The notes beneath the pieces were generated by a model that saw only the letters and a list, made by a program, of their open reading frames with translations, had not been told where the DNA came from and searched no databases. Shown one piece after another: positions 10,276 to 20,700 of a DNA stretch of 64,000 nt (positions are counted from its first letter, which is position 1; every line of letters starts with the position of its first letter). This stretch comes from Linderina pennispora (lineage: Eukaryota; Kickxellomycota; Kickxellomycetes; Kickxellales; Kickxellaceae): the NCBI RefSeq assembly GCF_002104995.1, contig NW_024468254.1, positions 1,115,317 to 1,179,316 of the forward strand. Direction: 5' to 3'. A program made the position numbers and the translations under genes.

Positions 10276-10901
10276 GCCGCATTAAATAAAATAGAATATT
10301 ATACACTAGAGGGACAGGCGAGGGCGCTGGGAATCAGGCGCTTTGGAATAAATAAGAATGTAAATGAGGCCAGAAATAAAATGGGTGGAATTGGACTCGT
10401 CACAAAATGGAGGAGCTGCAGAAGAAAGTGTAGAGAAATGAAGAGCTGGTGTGTGAAGCATTACTGCAGCTCTGTTGACTGCTAGCTTCTCCGCGCTGGC
10501 TTGCCAAGCGTGATTTATGGCCCATCACCGAGCCAAAACAGCGCGTGGCTCGCCTTCCTTTTTTGCCCGTAGCGCCTTGCAGATCGGCCACAAACTCAAC
10601 ACATGCAACACCACCACCACCACGTAGGCAGCAAACCTCTCAACCAGGCTCGCCAATTTACACTCGTTTCTTGCCCTCTATTCACTGGGCTCAAGATGAG
10701 ATCGGTCCCAAAACTGGCTTGGCTTTTTATGCTTTCATGCTCTTTCAGCTTGTGGCGGGTAATGCCATCGACTTGTATACCAGCCATAACAGCTGCTAGT
10801 GCACTCTATGCCTCCGTCGTAGTAAGGGGGACTATTTGAGGTCGTCTTTGATTGAAGTATGGTAGTAGCATGCATTTAAAATTCATTTACAAAAAAAATC
10901 G
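10276..10901. other. Intergenic region with no recognisable gene
   Basis: These 626 bases lie between the SSK1 start and the end of the FunK1 gene. Short frames exist, one with a run of His codons near 10603-10620, but none resembles a protein. The first part (10276-10440) is AT- and purine-rich and is probably the SSK1 promoter and leader. I see no RNA gene or repeat. Confidence 0.4.
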
Positions 10902-13139
10902 TCACCTATCCTTGGTTAAGAATGTGTGCACAACATCCATCATGCTACGCAACCCCTCTAAAATCTCATTCTCGTACTTCACCCGCTCCGCCAAAGGATC
11001 CACACCTTTTGAGAGGATTACATCGCTAAATGGATCGATATAGATGTTCACCACCTTAGCACCTGCACAGCCTTCGTGAAGAAAAATGATCCTGTGAAGC
11101 CTTACAGCTAGGCCTTTTAGGAACTTGTACTCAGGCTGGAAGTTAACGAGGATTTCGGTCGAGAAATTGTCCGCAGAATGCATATGGTTACCTTTAGCGC
11201 GTCCAATTTCATCCATACTTTTGCCATAGCGCCAGCTGTTGATAGGAAAGTCCCGCGAGTCTTCTTCAGACATCCGGTCGTCGCTATTAATACCAAAAGT
11301 CCCCAGCCAGCAGACGAGATAAAGAAGTGATTCCCAGTCGTCCAGAGCCGTGCACTCGTGCTTGACACCCCTGAGATTGTTGAGGCTCATGAACGGAAGC
11401 GTGCCAGTACGTACTCTGCGGCTATCGCCCTTTTGGACATCGAGCCTCACAGCGTTGTCAAAATCAATGAGAAGGCCGCGTGCCTTGCCGTTCTGACGGA
11501 CAACAAGTATGTTGTTGGTCGAGATATCCCGGTGCAGCAGCTTGCAGTCCTCTACCAGCGCTGTGTGGCATTTCATTGCATCGTATAGCACGCATATCAA
11601 CTCGACTTCGCTTTTGGTACTCCGCAGGGGCTCGCCGACAGGCTTCTGGCACAAACGGCGGTGGATCCGGCAGGGAAGCGTCGTCTCGTCCTGTCCAATG
11701 CACATCGATCGCGATTCGTCCGTAAGTGCGCTCAGGATATTGTCGCTGCTGTCGACTGTAGACCTCTCACCAATATGGAGCATGACATCGCCACACACTG
11801 CAGAATATACATAGGGGAACTCCAAGTTCTTGCCGCCGAACGTGTCGCGAATATGCTCCAGATGCTTCGCCTCATTTCGATCATCCGACTCAGAGTCGCC
11901 GGTAGCTGATAGTGCCCACGCGTCCTTAATAACGACTGCCTCGGTGCTGTGAATATCAATTGGTACTGTAGTCGCCATCTCGATAGTTGGGAATGCAACG
12001 AAGCAGCGCGTATGTCTGCCAAGGACGCTGCTGGCGTTCGCGATAACTGCATTCGAATATAGATGTGTGGTTTCCTGGCTCGCACGATCGTAGCAGTCAA
12101 ATTCCCAGCAACGCGATTCGGCAATGTACCGCATGGATGTGTCGTAGCCAAGCTGGTCTCTCTCGCACAGTGACCAATATACCAGCAGCTCAACGAACGA
12201 ACGCCGTCCCTCTGGCGTCGATAGGTGCATCACAGGTGACACCAGAATGAAATCGGGTAAGAAAAGAGCCACCCGGACCTCGCTGCCACATCCAGTCAGC
12301 CCCCATGCAAACCGGCGGTTCTGCTGGTATGCAAATATGTCTCGGGTGTAGTCGATATTTTGCACCAGCGCATCCCGGGTCAATGAAGGACAGACTTTGA
12401 ACTCTGCGACGGCAAATATCTCAGCAAAGCTCTGAATGTCGAGGTTGTCGATATCGCTGTCGACGTCAACGATTCCTAATGCGCCATCAATACGCAGTCC
12501 TGTATCCGCCTCATCTGGCGAAAAATCATGGTTATCGCTCGGAAGCAACAGTCGTGCCGTCAAGCCAACAGACTCGCGTTGGTCGCCGGGGAGCCCGTCA
12601 AGATGCTTCTGGATGTGACGTGCAACAGCCTTTACATAGTCGTCAAACATCGGCTCCATTTCACGTTCTAACCGTTTATCGTCGGGGTTCCACGCAGCCC
12701 ACTCACGGATATTTTTGCTTCCAGAATCTTTGCCCGTGACCGTAGCCTCGATCGCATCGGCAGCCTCATCACTAATCGCTGTGGCGATATTCAGCGTTTG
12801 CTTGTTGCGCGGCTTCGCGATGTTGACCAGGCCGGGGATATCAAGACGAAGATCCTCCGTGTGGATGAGCTTCGACTCAGCCCTGCGCTGGGTGTTCTCC
12901 TTCTTAGAGTTCGAACTCGCGTTCGATGTATTACGCCCAGACGTCGTGCGCACCTTTACTGGACTAAACCCAATACCTGACAGTGATAGAGTTGACTGGC
13001 TGTGCGAGCCCTTGCTAGACTTTGCCTTTGCCTTATGCTTCGGCTTCGACTTTCCCTTGGATTTTTTTGCTGGAGAGAGGGCCATCAAATCCCACTCGCT
13101 ATTTCCTTCAGCTGGGCGTTTTCTGACAGGTTTAGTCAT
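10902..13139 (-). CDS. FunK1-family fungal protein kinase
   Basis: Member of the fungal-type kinase (FunK1) group, expanded in many fungi and of unknown substrate. The open frame extends to a TTG at 13238, but the first ATG is at 13139 (MTKPVRKRPAEGN), giving 745 residues. Residues 1-75 are strongly basic (repeated Lys/Ser), like a nuclear or nucleic-acid-binding tail. A FunK1 N-terminal region follows. The kinase core shows LLHRDISTNNILVV (catalytic loop, Asp near 535), LLIDFDNAVRLD (DFG counterpart DFD, near 557), RTGTLPFMSLNNLRG and DDWESLLYLVCWLG. Both the HRD and DFD aspartates are present, so it could be active. No intron is needed. Remnants next door (13.3-14.1 kb) suggest a rearranged locus. 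Confidence 0.85.
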   Translation of the reverse strand: MTKPVRKRPAEGNSEWDLMALSPAKKSKGKSKPKHKAKAKSSKGSHSQSTLSLSGIGFSPVKVRTTSGRNTSNASSNSKKENTQRRAESKLIHTEDLRLDIPGLVNIAKPRNKQTLNIATAISDEAADAIEATVTGKDSGSKNIREWAAWNPDDKRLEREMEPMFDDYVKAVARHIQKHLDGLPGDQRESVGLTARLLLPSDNHDFSPDEADTGLRIDGALGIVDVDSDIDNLDIQSFAEIFAVAEFKVCPSLTRDALVQNIDYTRDIFAYQQNRRFAWGLTGCGSEVRVALFLPDFILVSPVMHLSTPEGRRSFVELLVYWSLCERDQLGYDTSMRYIAESRCWEFDCYDRASQETTHLYSNAVIANASSVLGRHTRCFVAFPTIEMATTVPIDIHSTEAVVIKDAWALSATGDSESDDRNEAKHLEHIRDTFGGKNLEFPYVYSAVCGDVMLHIGERSTVDSSDNILSALTDESRSMCIGQDETTLPCRIHRRLCQKPVGEPLRSTKSEVELICVLYDAMKCHTALVEDCKLLHRDISTNNILVVRQNGKARGLLIDFDNAVRLDVQKGDSRRVRTGTLPFMSLNNLRGVKHECTALDDWESLLYLVCWLGTFGINSDDRMSEEDSRDFPINSWRYGKSMDEIGRAKGNHMHSADNFSTEILVNFQPEYKFLKGLAVRLHRIIFLHEGCAGAKVVNIYIDPFSDVILSKGVDPLAERVKYENEILEGLRSMMDVVHTFLTKDR

Positions 13140-14482
13140 TGAGGGATTTGGGTAAAATGCAGAAAGTATGTAAAATGCGGAATGCAGACGATAGGGTAGA
13201 GCGACTGTAGTTGCTGCGCCTTTCCAAGCAATAAACAATTTCGTCTAGTCCCCAGCCAATCACAATAACAACAATCGAAGTTTTATTAGATTCACTAATA
13301 TGCAGCACAGATCAACCCGAGCACACTTGTTCACACTTCAACGATGGTTTGGCCACCTCTTCGATCAATAAAGAAGTGTAATCCCTGCTGGAGTTGCGCT
13401 GCCGAATCAGTCCTCAGGCCTCCCCAATCCAGATCCGTGTTAGAGGGGACTCCAGGAAACCAAGCTGGAGCTCAAACACATCTTGCCTCCGGAGCATTCG
13501 CCATAAAGCGGTCACCACAGTCGCACAGCTGGGGCAATTCATTCCAGAAGGCGACAGCAGCTGCTCGGTTTGTCATACAGCCAGCGCAGATTCCTGCCGC
13601 TACTTTGTTGCCTGCCTTAGGATCCAGCGGTTCTTGGTGTTAACAATCAGACAAATGAGTGCTTATCGGCATGTATGGAGGAAAATATGTGTAGAATCAA
13701 CAGAGATATAAAGCGAAACCATTTGGACTTTCCTGGGCTTCCCCTTGCACTGAGTGAACAAAGTCAACTGGTAAGCACACGGTTCCATTGGTGATATCTT
13801 CGATATAGCAGACAAGCATCAGGTTGTGGACATACCGCTCGTGTCTGGTCGCAGCGATATCCTCAAGGGACTACAAATTTTTAAACCCGGTAAAAAAAGC
13901 TATTCATGCTGACGGAGATACGGGTAGACTCGTAAATGAATGCATTGACAACACACCACCACTCTCGGTAGAGACCCATCAGTGAGGATAGTGTACAGGG
14001 CATATTCGGAATTCCAAGGCAGTCCTGAAGCCCAGGCGATAGTCTATCAATATCACCCATGTACGAGATGATGCCTTCAATGATGTGGTGGAAGGTGATC
14101 CGTGCCTATGCTTCGCGTTCAAGGGATCTTGAAATGGAATAAAACAATGCTTGTTGGCCAAGGACCTCCGTGTGTGGGGACCTTGTTACACCATGAAGTA
14201 TATAGCACAAAATCATTTCAGTGGAAAGAGAAGGGAGATGGGAACTGAGCGCTCGCCATGTGTCGCCCATGCCACCTCAGCAACCGCAGCAGCATGGAGA
14301 AGCAAATGTGGCTTAGGCGCAGCAACCTGAAAATGCACAAAAATGATCAACCAAGAATCAAATTTGCGATTTTTTCCCACCGAACGCACCGCGTACGCGT
14401 TATAGTCGGGCTTCAGTAACTGCTCAAAAAAAAAAACTCCTGAGCCCTTTTCTTCTCCAGTTGCTTAAAAATAATCTAAAAT
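13140..14482. other. Intergenic region with decayed mobile or kinase-related sequence
   Basis: A 1.3-kb stretch with no intact gene. It contains a probable reverse-transcriptase tail (separate entry). A minus-strand frame at about 13700-13870 with no stop for about 55 codons reads like protein (HERYVHNLMLVCYIEDITNG), but I cannot assign it. From 14200 the sequence becomes AT-rich with a short A run (14426-14437), plausible promoter for the helicase gene. Confidence 0.35.
13394..13711 (+). pseudogene. Possible C-terminal remnant of a LINE-type reverse transcriptase (zinc knuckle)
   Basis: One frame reads SCLRSIRHKAVTTVAQLG, then CSVCHTASADSCRYFVACL. This resembles the basic segment plus Cys-x2-Cys ... 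hydrophobic-x3-Cys knuckle that closes many non-LTR reverse transcriptases (zf-RVT). The apparent start is not an ATG and nothing resembling the polymerase core is found nearby, so this would be a 5'-truncated relic. The match is to a loose pattern only and could be chance. Confidence 0.3.
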
Positions 14483-16069
14483 ATGTTTACGCAGAACAGC
14501 AAAAAGAAGCAGACGACATTGGCGTTCAGCAAAAAGTCCACGTCGGGATCAAAGACCTCGACACTGGTCGAAACGCGCTCAGTACACAGCAACAAAGCAC
14601 GCGCGACGCCGTATTCGCGGCCAGCAACAGTCGAGCCCACTAAAAGCCAGTATTTCGGCCAGTCCCGATCGCAGCCGGCGCGTGTGCAGAAATCTGATTT
14701 ATTCAGCTCGGTGGTGTCGGCTCGTATGAGCCAGCCAACAATTCCAGTTGACGACATCCAACCATCGAGTTCTGTGAGTTTGTCAGCAAAGCAGCTGGAA
14801 GCCTTCAATATGGCAGTGAACCAGCGTTCCTCGGTGTTCATCACGGGCTCGGCCGGCACGGGCAAATCAGTACTGATGCGAGAAATCATCAATGCGTTCC
14901 AGAACCAGCTGCTCTTGCCTCCAGACGAAATCCAAGTGACAGCGTCAACAGGCATTGCAGCATTCCATATCGGCGGCCGCACAATCCACAGCTTTGCTGG
15001 CGTCGGCTACGGCAAGGGCACGATGCAGTCGTTACTGAATTTTGTGCTAAAGAGTCGGAATGCCATTATGCGGTGGAACAAGGTCAGGGTTCTGATTATT
15101 GACGAAGTGTCGATGCTCGATGCGGCGCTATTCGATGCCCTGGAGTTTATTGCCAGGCGCGTGCGCAAATCCACCGCGTTCTTTGGCGGCATCCAGCTAG
15201 TCATAACCGGCGATTTCTACCAACTGCCGCCGGTCGACCGCAGCAGCCAGGCCGGATTCGCGTTCGAATCCAAGGCGTGGCAGCAGATTGAAAATACCAT
15301 TGTTTTGACACATGTGTTCAGGCAAAAGGACATGCGGTTCGTCGATATGCTCAATGAAATGCGGCTCGGACGGCTCTCTGACCAGACCCTTGCGCAGTTC
15401 CGCGCGCTCGCCCGCAAACCCAGCTACCCAAACGACGGCATCGAGGCAACCGAGCTCTACGCACTACGCAATCAGGTGGAGACGGCCAACCTGCGGCGGC
15501 TCGAGTCCCTGGAGGGCAAGAAAACCGTGTTCCATAGCACGGATAATTTCACGCAGCGCGGCCGCGAGAGCATGCGGGTGGAGGATGAGATGCGCAAGAA
15601 GATCGATGCAGTGGTGATGGCACCGCGGACGCTTGAGATCAAGCAGGGGGCGCAGGTGATGCTGATCAAGAATATGCCGGAGCAAGGCCTGGTTAACGGC
15701 AGCCGCGGGGTGGTCAAGGGGTTTGAAATGGTGGGGGTGCGCGAGTACCCGGTGGTCAGGTTCACGACCGGCGTGCAGATGACCATTGTGCCGGAGGCTA
15801 GCGAGGTAGAGGCTGGCGGACATAGATTCAGGCGCACGCAGCTGCCGTTGATTCTGGCGTGGGCACTGTCGATACATAAGAGCCAGGGGCAGACCATCGA
15901 CCGGGTGCTGGTGGACCTGGGCAAGATCTTTGAGAAGGGTCAGGCGTATGTGGCACTGAGCCGCGCCATCGGCCTGGAGTCCCTGCAGGTGCTGAATTTC
16001 TCCCCGCAGTGCATCATGGCGCACCCGCGCGTGGTGCAGTTCTACGCGGATCTGTCGCGCAAGCTTTAA
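14483..16069 (+). CDS. PIF1: PIF1-family 5'-3' DNA helicase
   Basis: ATP-dependent 5'-to-3' helicase of superfamily 1B, acting on telomeres, G-quadruplex DNA, replication forks or mitochondrial DNA. The 528 residues start MFTQNSKKKQTTLAFSKK, where QTTLAF recalls a PCNA-interacting box without its final aromatic pair. The core begins near residue 105. Walker A is GSAGTGKS (about 121-128), Walker B is VLIIDEVSMLD, and the PIF1 signature follows as ALEFIARRVRKSTAFFGG, then LVITGDFYQLPPV. The C-terminal RecA domain ends with LSIHKSQGQTIDRVLVDLG and YVALSRAIGLESLQVL. All catalytic motifs are intact. It is shorter than yeast Pif1 because the N-terminal region is brief. No mitochondrial presequence is obvious. 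Its stop is 27 bases from that of the convergent Vps74 gene. Confidence 0.93.
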   Translation: MFTQNSKKKQTTLAFSKKSTSGSKTSTLVETRSVHSNKARATPYSRPATVEPTKSQYFGQSRSQPARVQKSDLFSSVVSARMSQPTIPVDDIQPSSSVSLSAKQLEAFNMAVNQRSSVFITGSAGTGKSVLMREIINAFQNQLLLPPDEIQVTASTGIAAFHIGGRTIHSFAGVGYGKGTMQSLLNFVLKSRNAIMRWNKVRVLIIDEVSMLDAALFDALEFIARRVRKSTAFFGGIQLVITGDFYQLPPVDRSSQAGFAFESKAWQQIENTIVLTHVFRQKDMRFVDMLNEMRLGRLSDQTLAQFRALARKPSYPNDGIEATELYALRNQVETANLRRLESLEGKKTVFHSTDNFTQRGRESMRVEDEMRKKIDAVVMAPRTLEIKQGAQVMLIKNMPEQGLVNGSRGVVKGFEMVGVREYPVVRFTTGVQMTIVPEASEVEAGGHRFRRTQLPLILAWALSIHKSQGQTIDRVLVDLGKIFEKGQAYVALSRAIGLESLQVLNFSPQCIMAHPRVVQFYADLSRKL

Positions 16070-16096
16070 AGGTTGTAAAAAAGAATCGAGAAGAAA

Positions 16097-17173
16097 TTAG
16101 ATCAGCTTGTCCATTTTCCTCAGCACACAGATGACCGCAGCCACGACCTCCTGGACCATCAGGTCGCCGGCCTCACCCGAGTCGACTTCGGGCGAGTACA
16201 GCGGCGAGTCCTTCTTGAACGGCCAGTGCCCGTAGACGTCCATCAGGTCCTCGGCGCGAGCCACCGCGCGATCGCGCGTCTCCATGTCCATGTGCGTCAG
16301 CGGGTTCTCCAGCACACTGCCCGCGCACGCTGCACTCACCAGACAGACACGTCTCAGCAGTGCAAACCGGCGCTCCTCCTCGCCCTTATAGTACCGGGAG
16401 TTGGCCACGCCGGCCATCTTCAGTCGTCCGGTCTGCCCGCTGATGCCCTGCCCGACGCCATAGGCTCTGTACGCACTGCCGTTTACCGGCGAGGCCGTGC
16501 CCGACGCCCGCTGCGAGCGTGTCGGCATGGCGGCAGCACGCGGCAAATTCAGCGTATCGAACACCCTTACAATGACCTCGTCCTTGGCGCGCCCGTCCTG
16601 CACCGGATGCGTAGCCATGTCAAAGAACAGGAAATTACGCTTCTCGGTGCGCAGCACGCCCTTGTCCACCAGCCCCTTAGCCAGGCGCTCGCGCACCTGC
16701 TTCAATTGGTACCCGGCCTTGGCGATATTCCACGTCTCGCCGCTCAGCAGGTCCATCCAGGAGGAGACGCTGCGCGGCATTTCACTGCCCTTCATTGCCC
16801 GCAGCGCTTCGTCCAGGAGGACTTCGCCTGTGGGCCGCGTTGAGATAATCTCCAGGGGGCGATCGCTCAGGCTTGTCATGCCTGTGAACGCATCCTTGCT
16901 GATGCGGATCCGCCGCCGCAGTGCCAGCTCCATCAGCATGCAGCCGCGCAGCACGTATGACAGAGAGTCGTTCCAGAACGACAAGTAGCCCTCTTGGTCC
17001 TTCAGCCCCAGGAGAAGCGTCTCCTCCATTAGTGTCAGGAGCGGCGCCTTGTCGCTTTTGCCCTCATCTGCTGCCGGATTCGGTGACGGCGAATTGGCTG
17101 TTGTCCCTGCGCGTCTCTCATCATCGGCTTCGCGCACAGGTGCAACTCGTCTTCTCGACAGACCTTCGGACAT
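16097..17173 (-). CDS. VPS74: Vps74/GOLPH3 (GPP34) Golgi PI4P-binding protein
   Basis: Peripheral Golgi protein that binds phosphatidylinositol-4-phosphate and retains glycosyltransferases in the Golgi. The 358 residues have a disordered basic N-terminus (1-45) followed by the GPP34 domain to the end. LTLMEETLLLGLKDQEGY, SFWNDSLSYVLRGCMLMEL, YQLKQVRERLAKGLVDKGVL and VVAAVICVLRKMDKLI are diagnostic. The Trp in SFWND and the Arg after LMELALR correspond to PI4P-pocket residues in GOLPH3. A linker of about 60 residues rich in Ser, Gly and Ala (about 225-265) is longer than in yeast. Its partner function, glycosyltransferase retention, fits the glycan-trimming mannosidase in this window, but I see no co-regulation. 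Confidence 0.93.
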   Translation of the reverse strand: MSEGLSRRRVAPVREADDERRAGTTANSPSPNPAADEGKSDKAPLLTLMEETLLLGLKDQEGYLSFWNDSLSYVLRGCMLMELALRRRIRISKDAFTGMTSLSDRPLEIISTRPTGEVLLDEALRAMKGSEMPRSVSSWMDLLSGETWNIAKAGYQLKQVRERLAKGLVDKGVLRTEKRNFLFFDMATHPVQDGRAKDEVIVRVFDTLNLPRAAAMPTRSQRASGTASPVNGSAYRAYGVGQGISGQTGRLKMAGVANSRYYKGEEERRFALLRRVCLVSAACAGSVLENPLTHMDMETRDRAVARAEDLMDVYGHWPFKKDSPLYSPEVDSGEAGDLMVQEVVAAVICVLRKMDKLI

Positions 17174-17720
17174 TTACGTTTTTAATTCCTGTAGTGTAGA
17201 AAAGTGTACGAGAAAAGAATAGTAGCTAGAAAGAGATGCCAGCCAAGGAGGAATAGCGCGTATGCACATTGCGTGGTGATAGTTCTAAAAATGCATCATG
17301 TTAGGTGTGTCAAAGCTGGTCCAGCAGCCGTTGCCAGCATAGGCACTTGATCAAATTGATCAAAATGGGTCCTTTTTTGGTTTTTGCGCAGTGGGGTCTC
17401 GCCGCTGCTGAGGCAGAGTGCGAAGAAAAAGTACGCAGCACGCATCCGCCCCTTTGGGACTTGTGGGCTCTCCAGGGGAGGACTCAGGACGTTCTACAAG
17501 GACACGCAGATAAGTCTTTTCTGCAGCGTACGCGTGAGTGTCATCCACTCAAAGGAAAACGCAATCGGGGCGAGCATCGCAGAAAGCCCATATGCGGGGA
17601 GGGAGGCTTGATCACCAACACGTCCGACATGTTGACGTTCGCGTTTTTTTGAGTACTTCTCCTCCACTTTTGCCAAAAAGAAAATTTTTTTTATCAATCA
17701 CGCTATATTTTTCATTATCC
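17174..17720. promoter_or_regulatory. Divergent promoter between VPS74 and the Itc1-like gene
   Basis: These 547 bases separate the two ATGs. The stretch just before the Itc1-like ATG (17645-17720) is pyrimidine- and AT-rich, typical of a leader. The frame of the downstream gene stays open back to a GTG at 17538 but has no ATG there, so I treat that extension as untranslated. A palindrome-like TTGATCAAATTGATCAA lies at about 17347-17363. Confidence 0.45.
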
Positions 17721-20700
17721 ATGCCGCTCCTGGATGGAAAGCCCATAGAGCGCGTCCCGCCGCCAGCAGTGGACAGCACGGCGTCGCGGCCGCAAGGGTG
17801 GCAGATCCGGTTCACCGACGAGCTCTTTGACGACTACGACAAGTACCTGGAGCGCATGGCGCTGTACCGCCGCACCATCTGGACGTGCTCTGCGTCGGGC
17901 CAGTCCGGGCTGACATACGAGCAGGCCTTGTTATCCGAACGCGCCTCCTACCACCGCACCACGGGCATCGGCTTCTCCGACGCGCTGATCTGCGAAATGC
18001 TCCTATTTATCAGCCAGTCGCGCCTGCCGATCTCGCAAGCCATCGACGCCCTGTATTACCGTTTTCTGTACGATTTCTTCCTGGGCGAGCACCTGGACGT
18101 CAAGTACCCGGATACGCAGGGCGCCATGTATGAGTGCGTGGTAGTCGGTATTGGCGCGCTGCCGCACGCAATGTCTGCGGAGACGCAGACCGGCGCGCAA
18201 ATCGCCATTGAGCGGCTGGGCGACTCGGCGCCCGAAATCATAAACATGGATGGCCGCATGCAGAGGCTGTTTACTGTGCGCCTGTTTGACATGGATGGGA
18301 TGCCTATCGACGACAGCGACATCACAGTGCCCGCCAGCGAGCTGAGCCGTTCCCGCAATGTCTTCACCAAGGTCGCCCTGCGCCAGTTCTTGGATGCCCA
18401 TACTTTGCGCGGCTCACGGCCCGGCTCTCCATGGATTATCAGGTTTACGTGGCGCGAGCGTTTCCGCATCCCGTACATGTACCGTGGCCAGGCGCTGCTA
18501 TTGCGCGGACCTGCCGCGCGTCCGCCACCACCAGCGCCCGAGCCGGCCCGCGTGGCTATTGCGCAGCTGCTCAACACCGAGGCGGATCCGCATCCCGACG
18601 AACGCCAACTCTTGGTCAAGCCGTTCCGCCGCCTGCCGATCGAGGACCTCGACTTTATCCAGTACAACCACATCAAGAATCGCGCAGGCCTTTTGTGGGC
18701 ATTGCGCGACAGGGTTGAGAAAAAGAAGCAGAAAATTACCGACTTCTTCCCCCAGGGCAATGCCGAGGAGCCCGAAGAGCTACAGCGCTGGCCGGTGCCC
18801 ATTACCACCTGGCAAGTGCCCAGTGCACTGGTGTCGCGCACCCTGGCTACATACATGTTCATCAGCTGCTTCAGCACCCCGCTCAACCTCGATCCCTACC
18901 CGCTGGACTACTTTGAGACCGCGTTGGTCCATGAGCAGCCCGGCCAAGCACCGGATCCGTCCACTGCATGCTTCAGCACCGTGTACCGTGAGACCACCAT
19001 TGCCTTGCTGAACTCGATCATTGCTGATAGAAAGCGCACCCAGCTGCCAAGCAATGTCGAGGCGCGGGTATCACTGATGGTAGAATACCAGAACGAGAAC
19101 ATGTCTGACCAGGAGGACGAGGAGCCCGTGGCCGCCACTGTAATCGGCACTGACGAGCACGCCATGGACGTCGACAAGCCAATCAAGCACGTGGAGCCGC
19201 CAGTCAGGCAATTAGAGAAGCCGGTGGCTCTCCAAAAGCCGCCCACTGCGTCCCGACTCGGCTCGCGCTCAGCTAAACTGCGCGCCAACAAGACCATTGC
19301 ACAACAGCTCCAGAATGGTGACGACAATGCCATTGCGCGCCGCACCCGTCACTCACGCCTGCAGTACAGCTCGACCATGGGCACATCGTCCACCGACCCC
19401 AGCGACGACGAGGGTGAGGAAGAGGAGGAGGAGGAGGAGGAAGAGGAGGAGATCAAGCCGAAGCGCAAACGCGGCCGCCCGCCAAAGAGCAAGCCGGCAA
19501 CACCTGTGGTCTCCGATTCCGAGGATGTCGCTGTTGACGACGACTCCACGATGGATGTTGATGAACAGAGCACTGATGTGCCCAGCGTCGATCTAACTGC
19601 CATGCGCCCGCACGCGCTAATTCGCCATTTATCGCGCAGCTGGGCTGCATCCAAGATCACTTCAGGCACCTGGGCCGCTACGCTTATTGGCTGGCTCAAC
19701 GAAGCCGCCTACGACTACCAGGAGCTAACCGCCATCTACGAGCAGCTGTGGGCCGACGACTCCCTGACCTCAACCAATCTCGAATCCAAGCTCTACCAGA
19801 TTCTGACTGCCGAGCAGCGCCTTTTACTTTTGGAGCTCCTGGTCGGCGAATGTACAAACAACGAGAGCATCCGCGACTACCTCGACCAGTGCTCCGAGGT
19901 CACTGCCGAATTAAAGCGCGAGCGTCTGGAACTGCGCCGCGAAGCCAAGAAAATCACTGAATCCCTGGCCAATCTGGACCGCGCCGACGCCGCCGACCTG
20001 CTGATTACGCCTGGTGCTAATGTGTCGCGCGCCACTGGCCGCAAGGAGAAGGAAGAAGAACAGCAGAGACAGCGCGAGCGCCGAAGGCTCGGCGAAAGCG
20101 AACGCACGGTCGCCAGACGCCTGGACCATATTGAGCGTGAGCTACGTCGCCATAACATCGGCCGCCTGACACCCATCGGCTGCGACCGGTTCTTCTCCCG
20201 GTACTACTTCCTGGACGGCGTCGGCGGCTGCCCGCTGACTGGCGGCTGCGGCCGCGTTTTGGTGCAGCCGGCTACCAAGGACGACTGCAACGACGCACTG
20301 GCGCGTTTGCCGCGCTTTGCCCGCAACACCTGGGCCCTGGAGCTGCCACCGGCCTGGCGGCACGTCATTTGTGACGAGGACGAGCAGCTGCAGCGGCTCG
20401 CGTTCCCGAATCCCTCAGAATCCCTGCCGCCCAATGACGATCTGTGGGGGTACTATGCGACGACGGCGCAGCTCGACCAGCTCAAGAAATGGCTGGATCC
20501 GCGCGGCAAGCGCGACTCGGCTCTGCTTTCGGAGCTCGAACTTTTGCAAAACTACGTCTCTGGCAGCATCCGCCGGCGCTGCCAGATGCTCGAGCAATCG
20601 TATATGGTGCAGGTGCGTCGCCGCGAGCACATTTGTGACCAAATAGCCATGCACATGGACAGTGAGGAGCCCGACCAGGAGCTCGAACGGCTGCAGCGGG

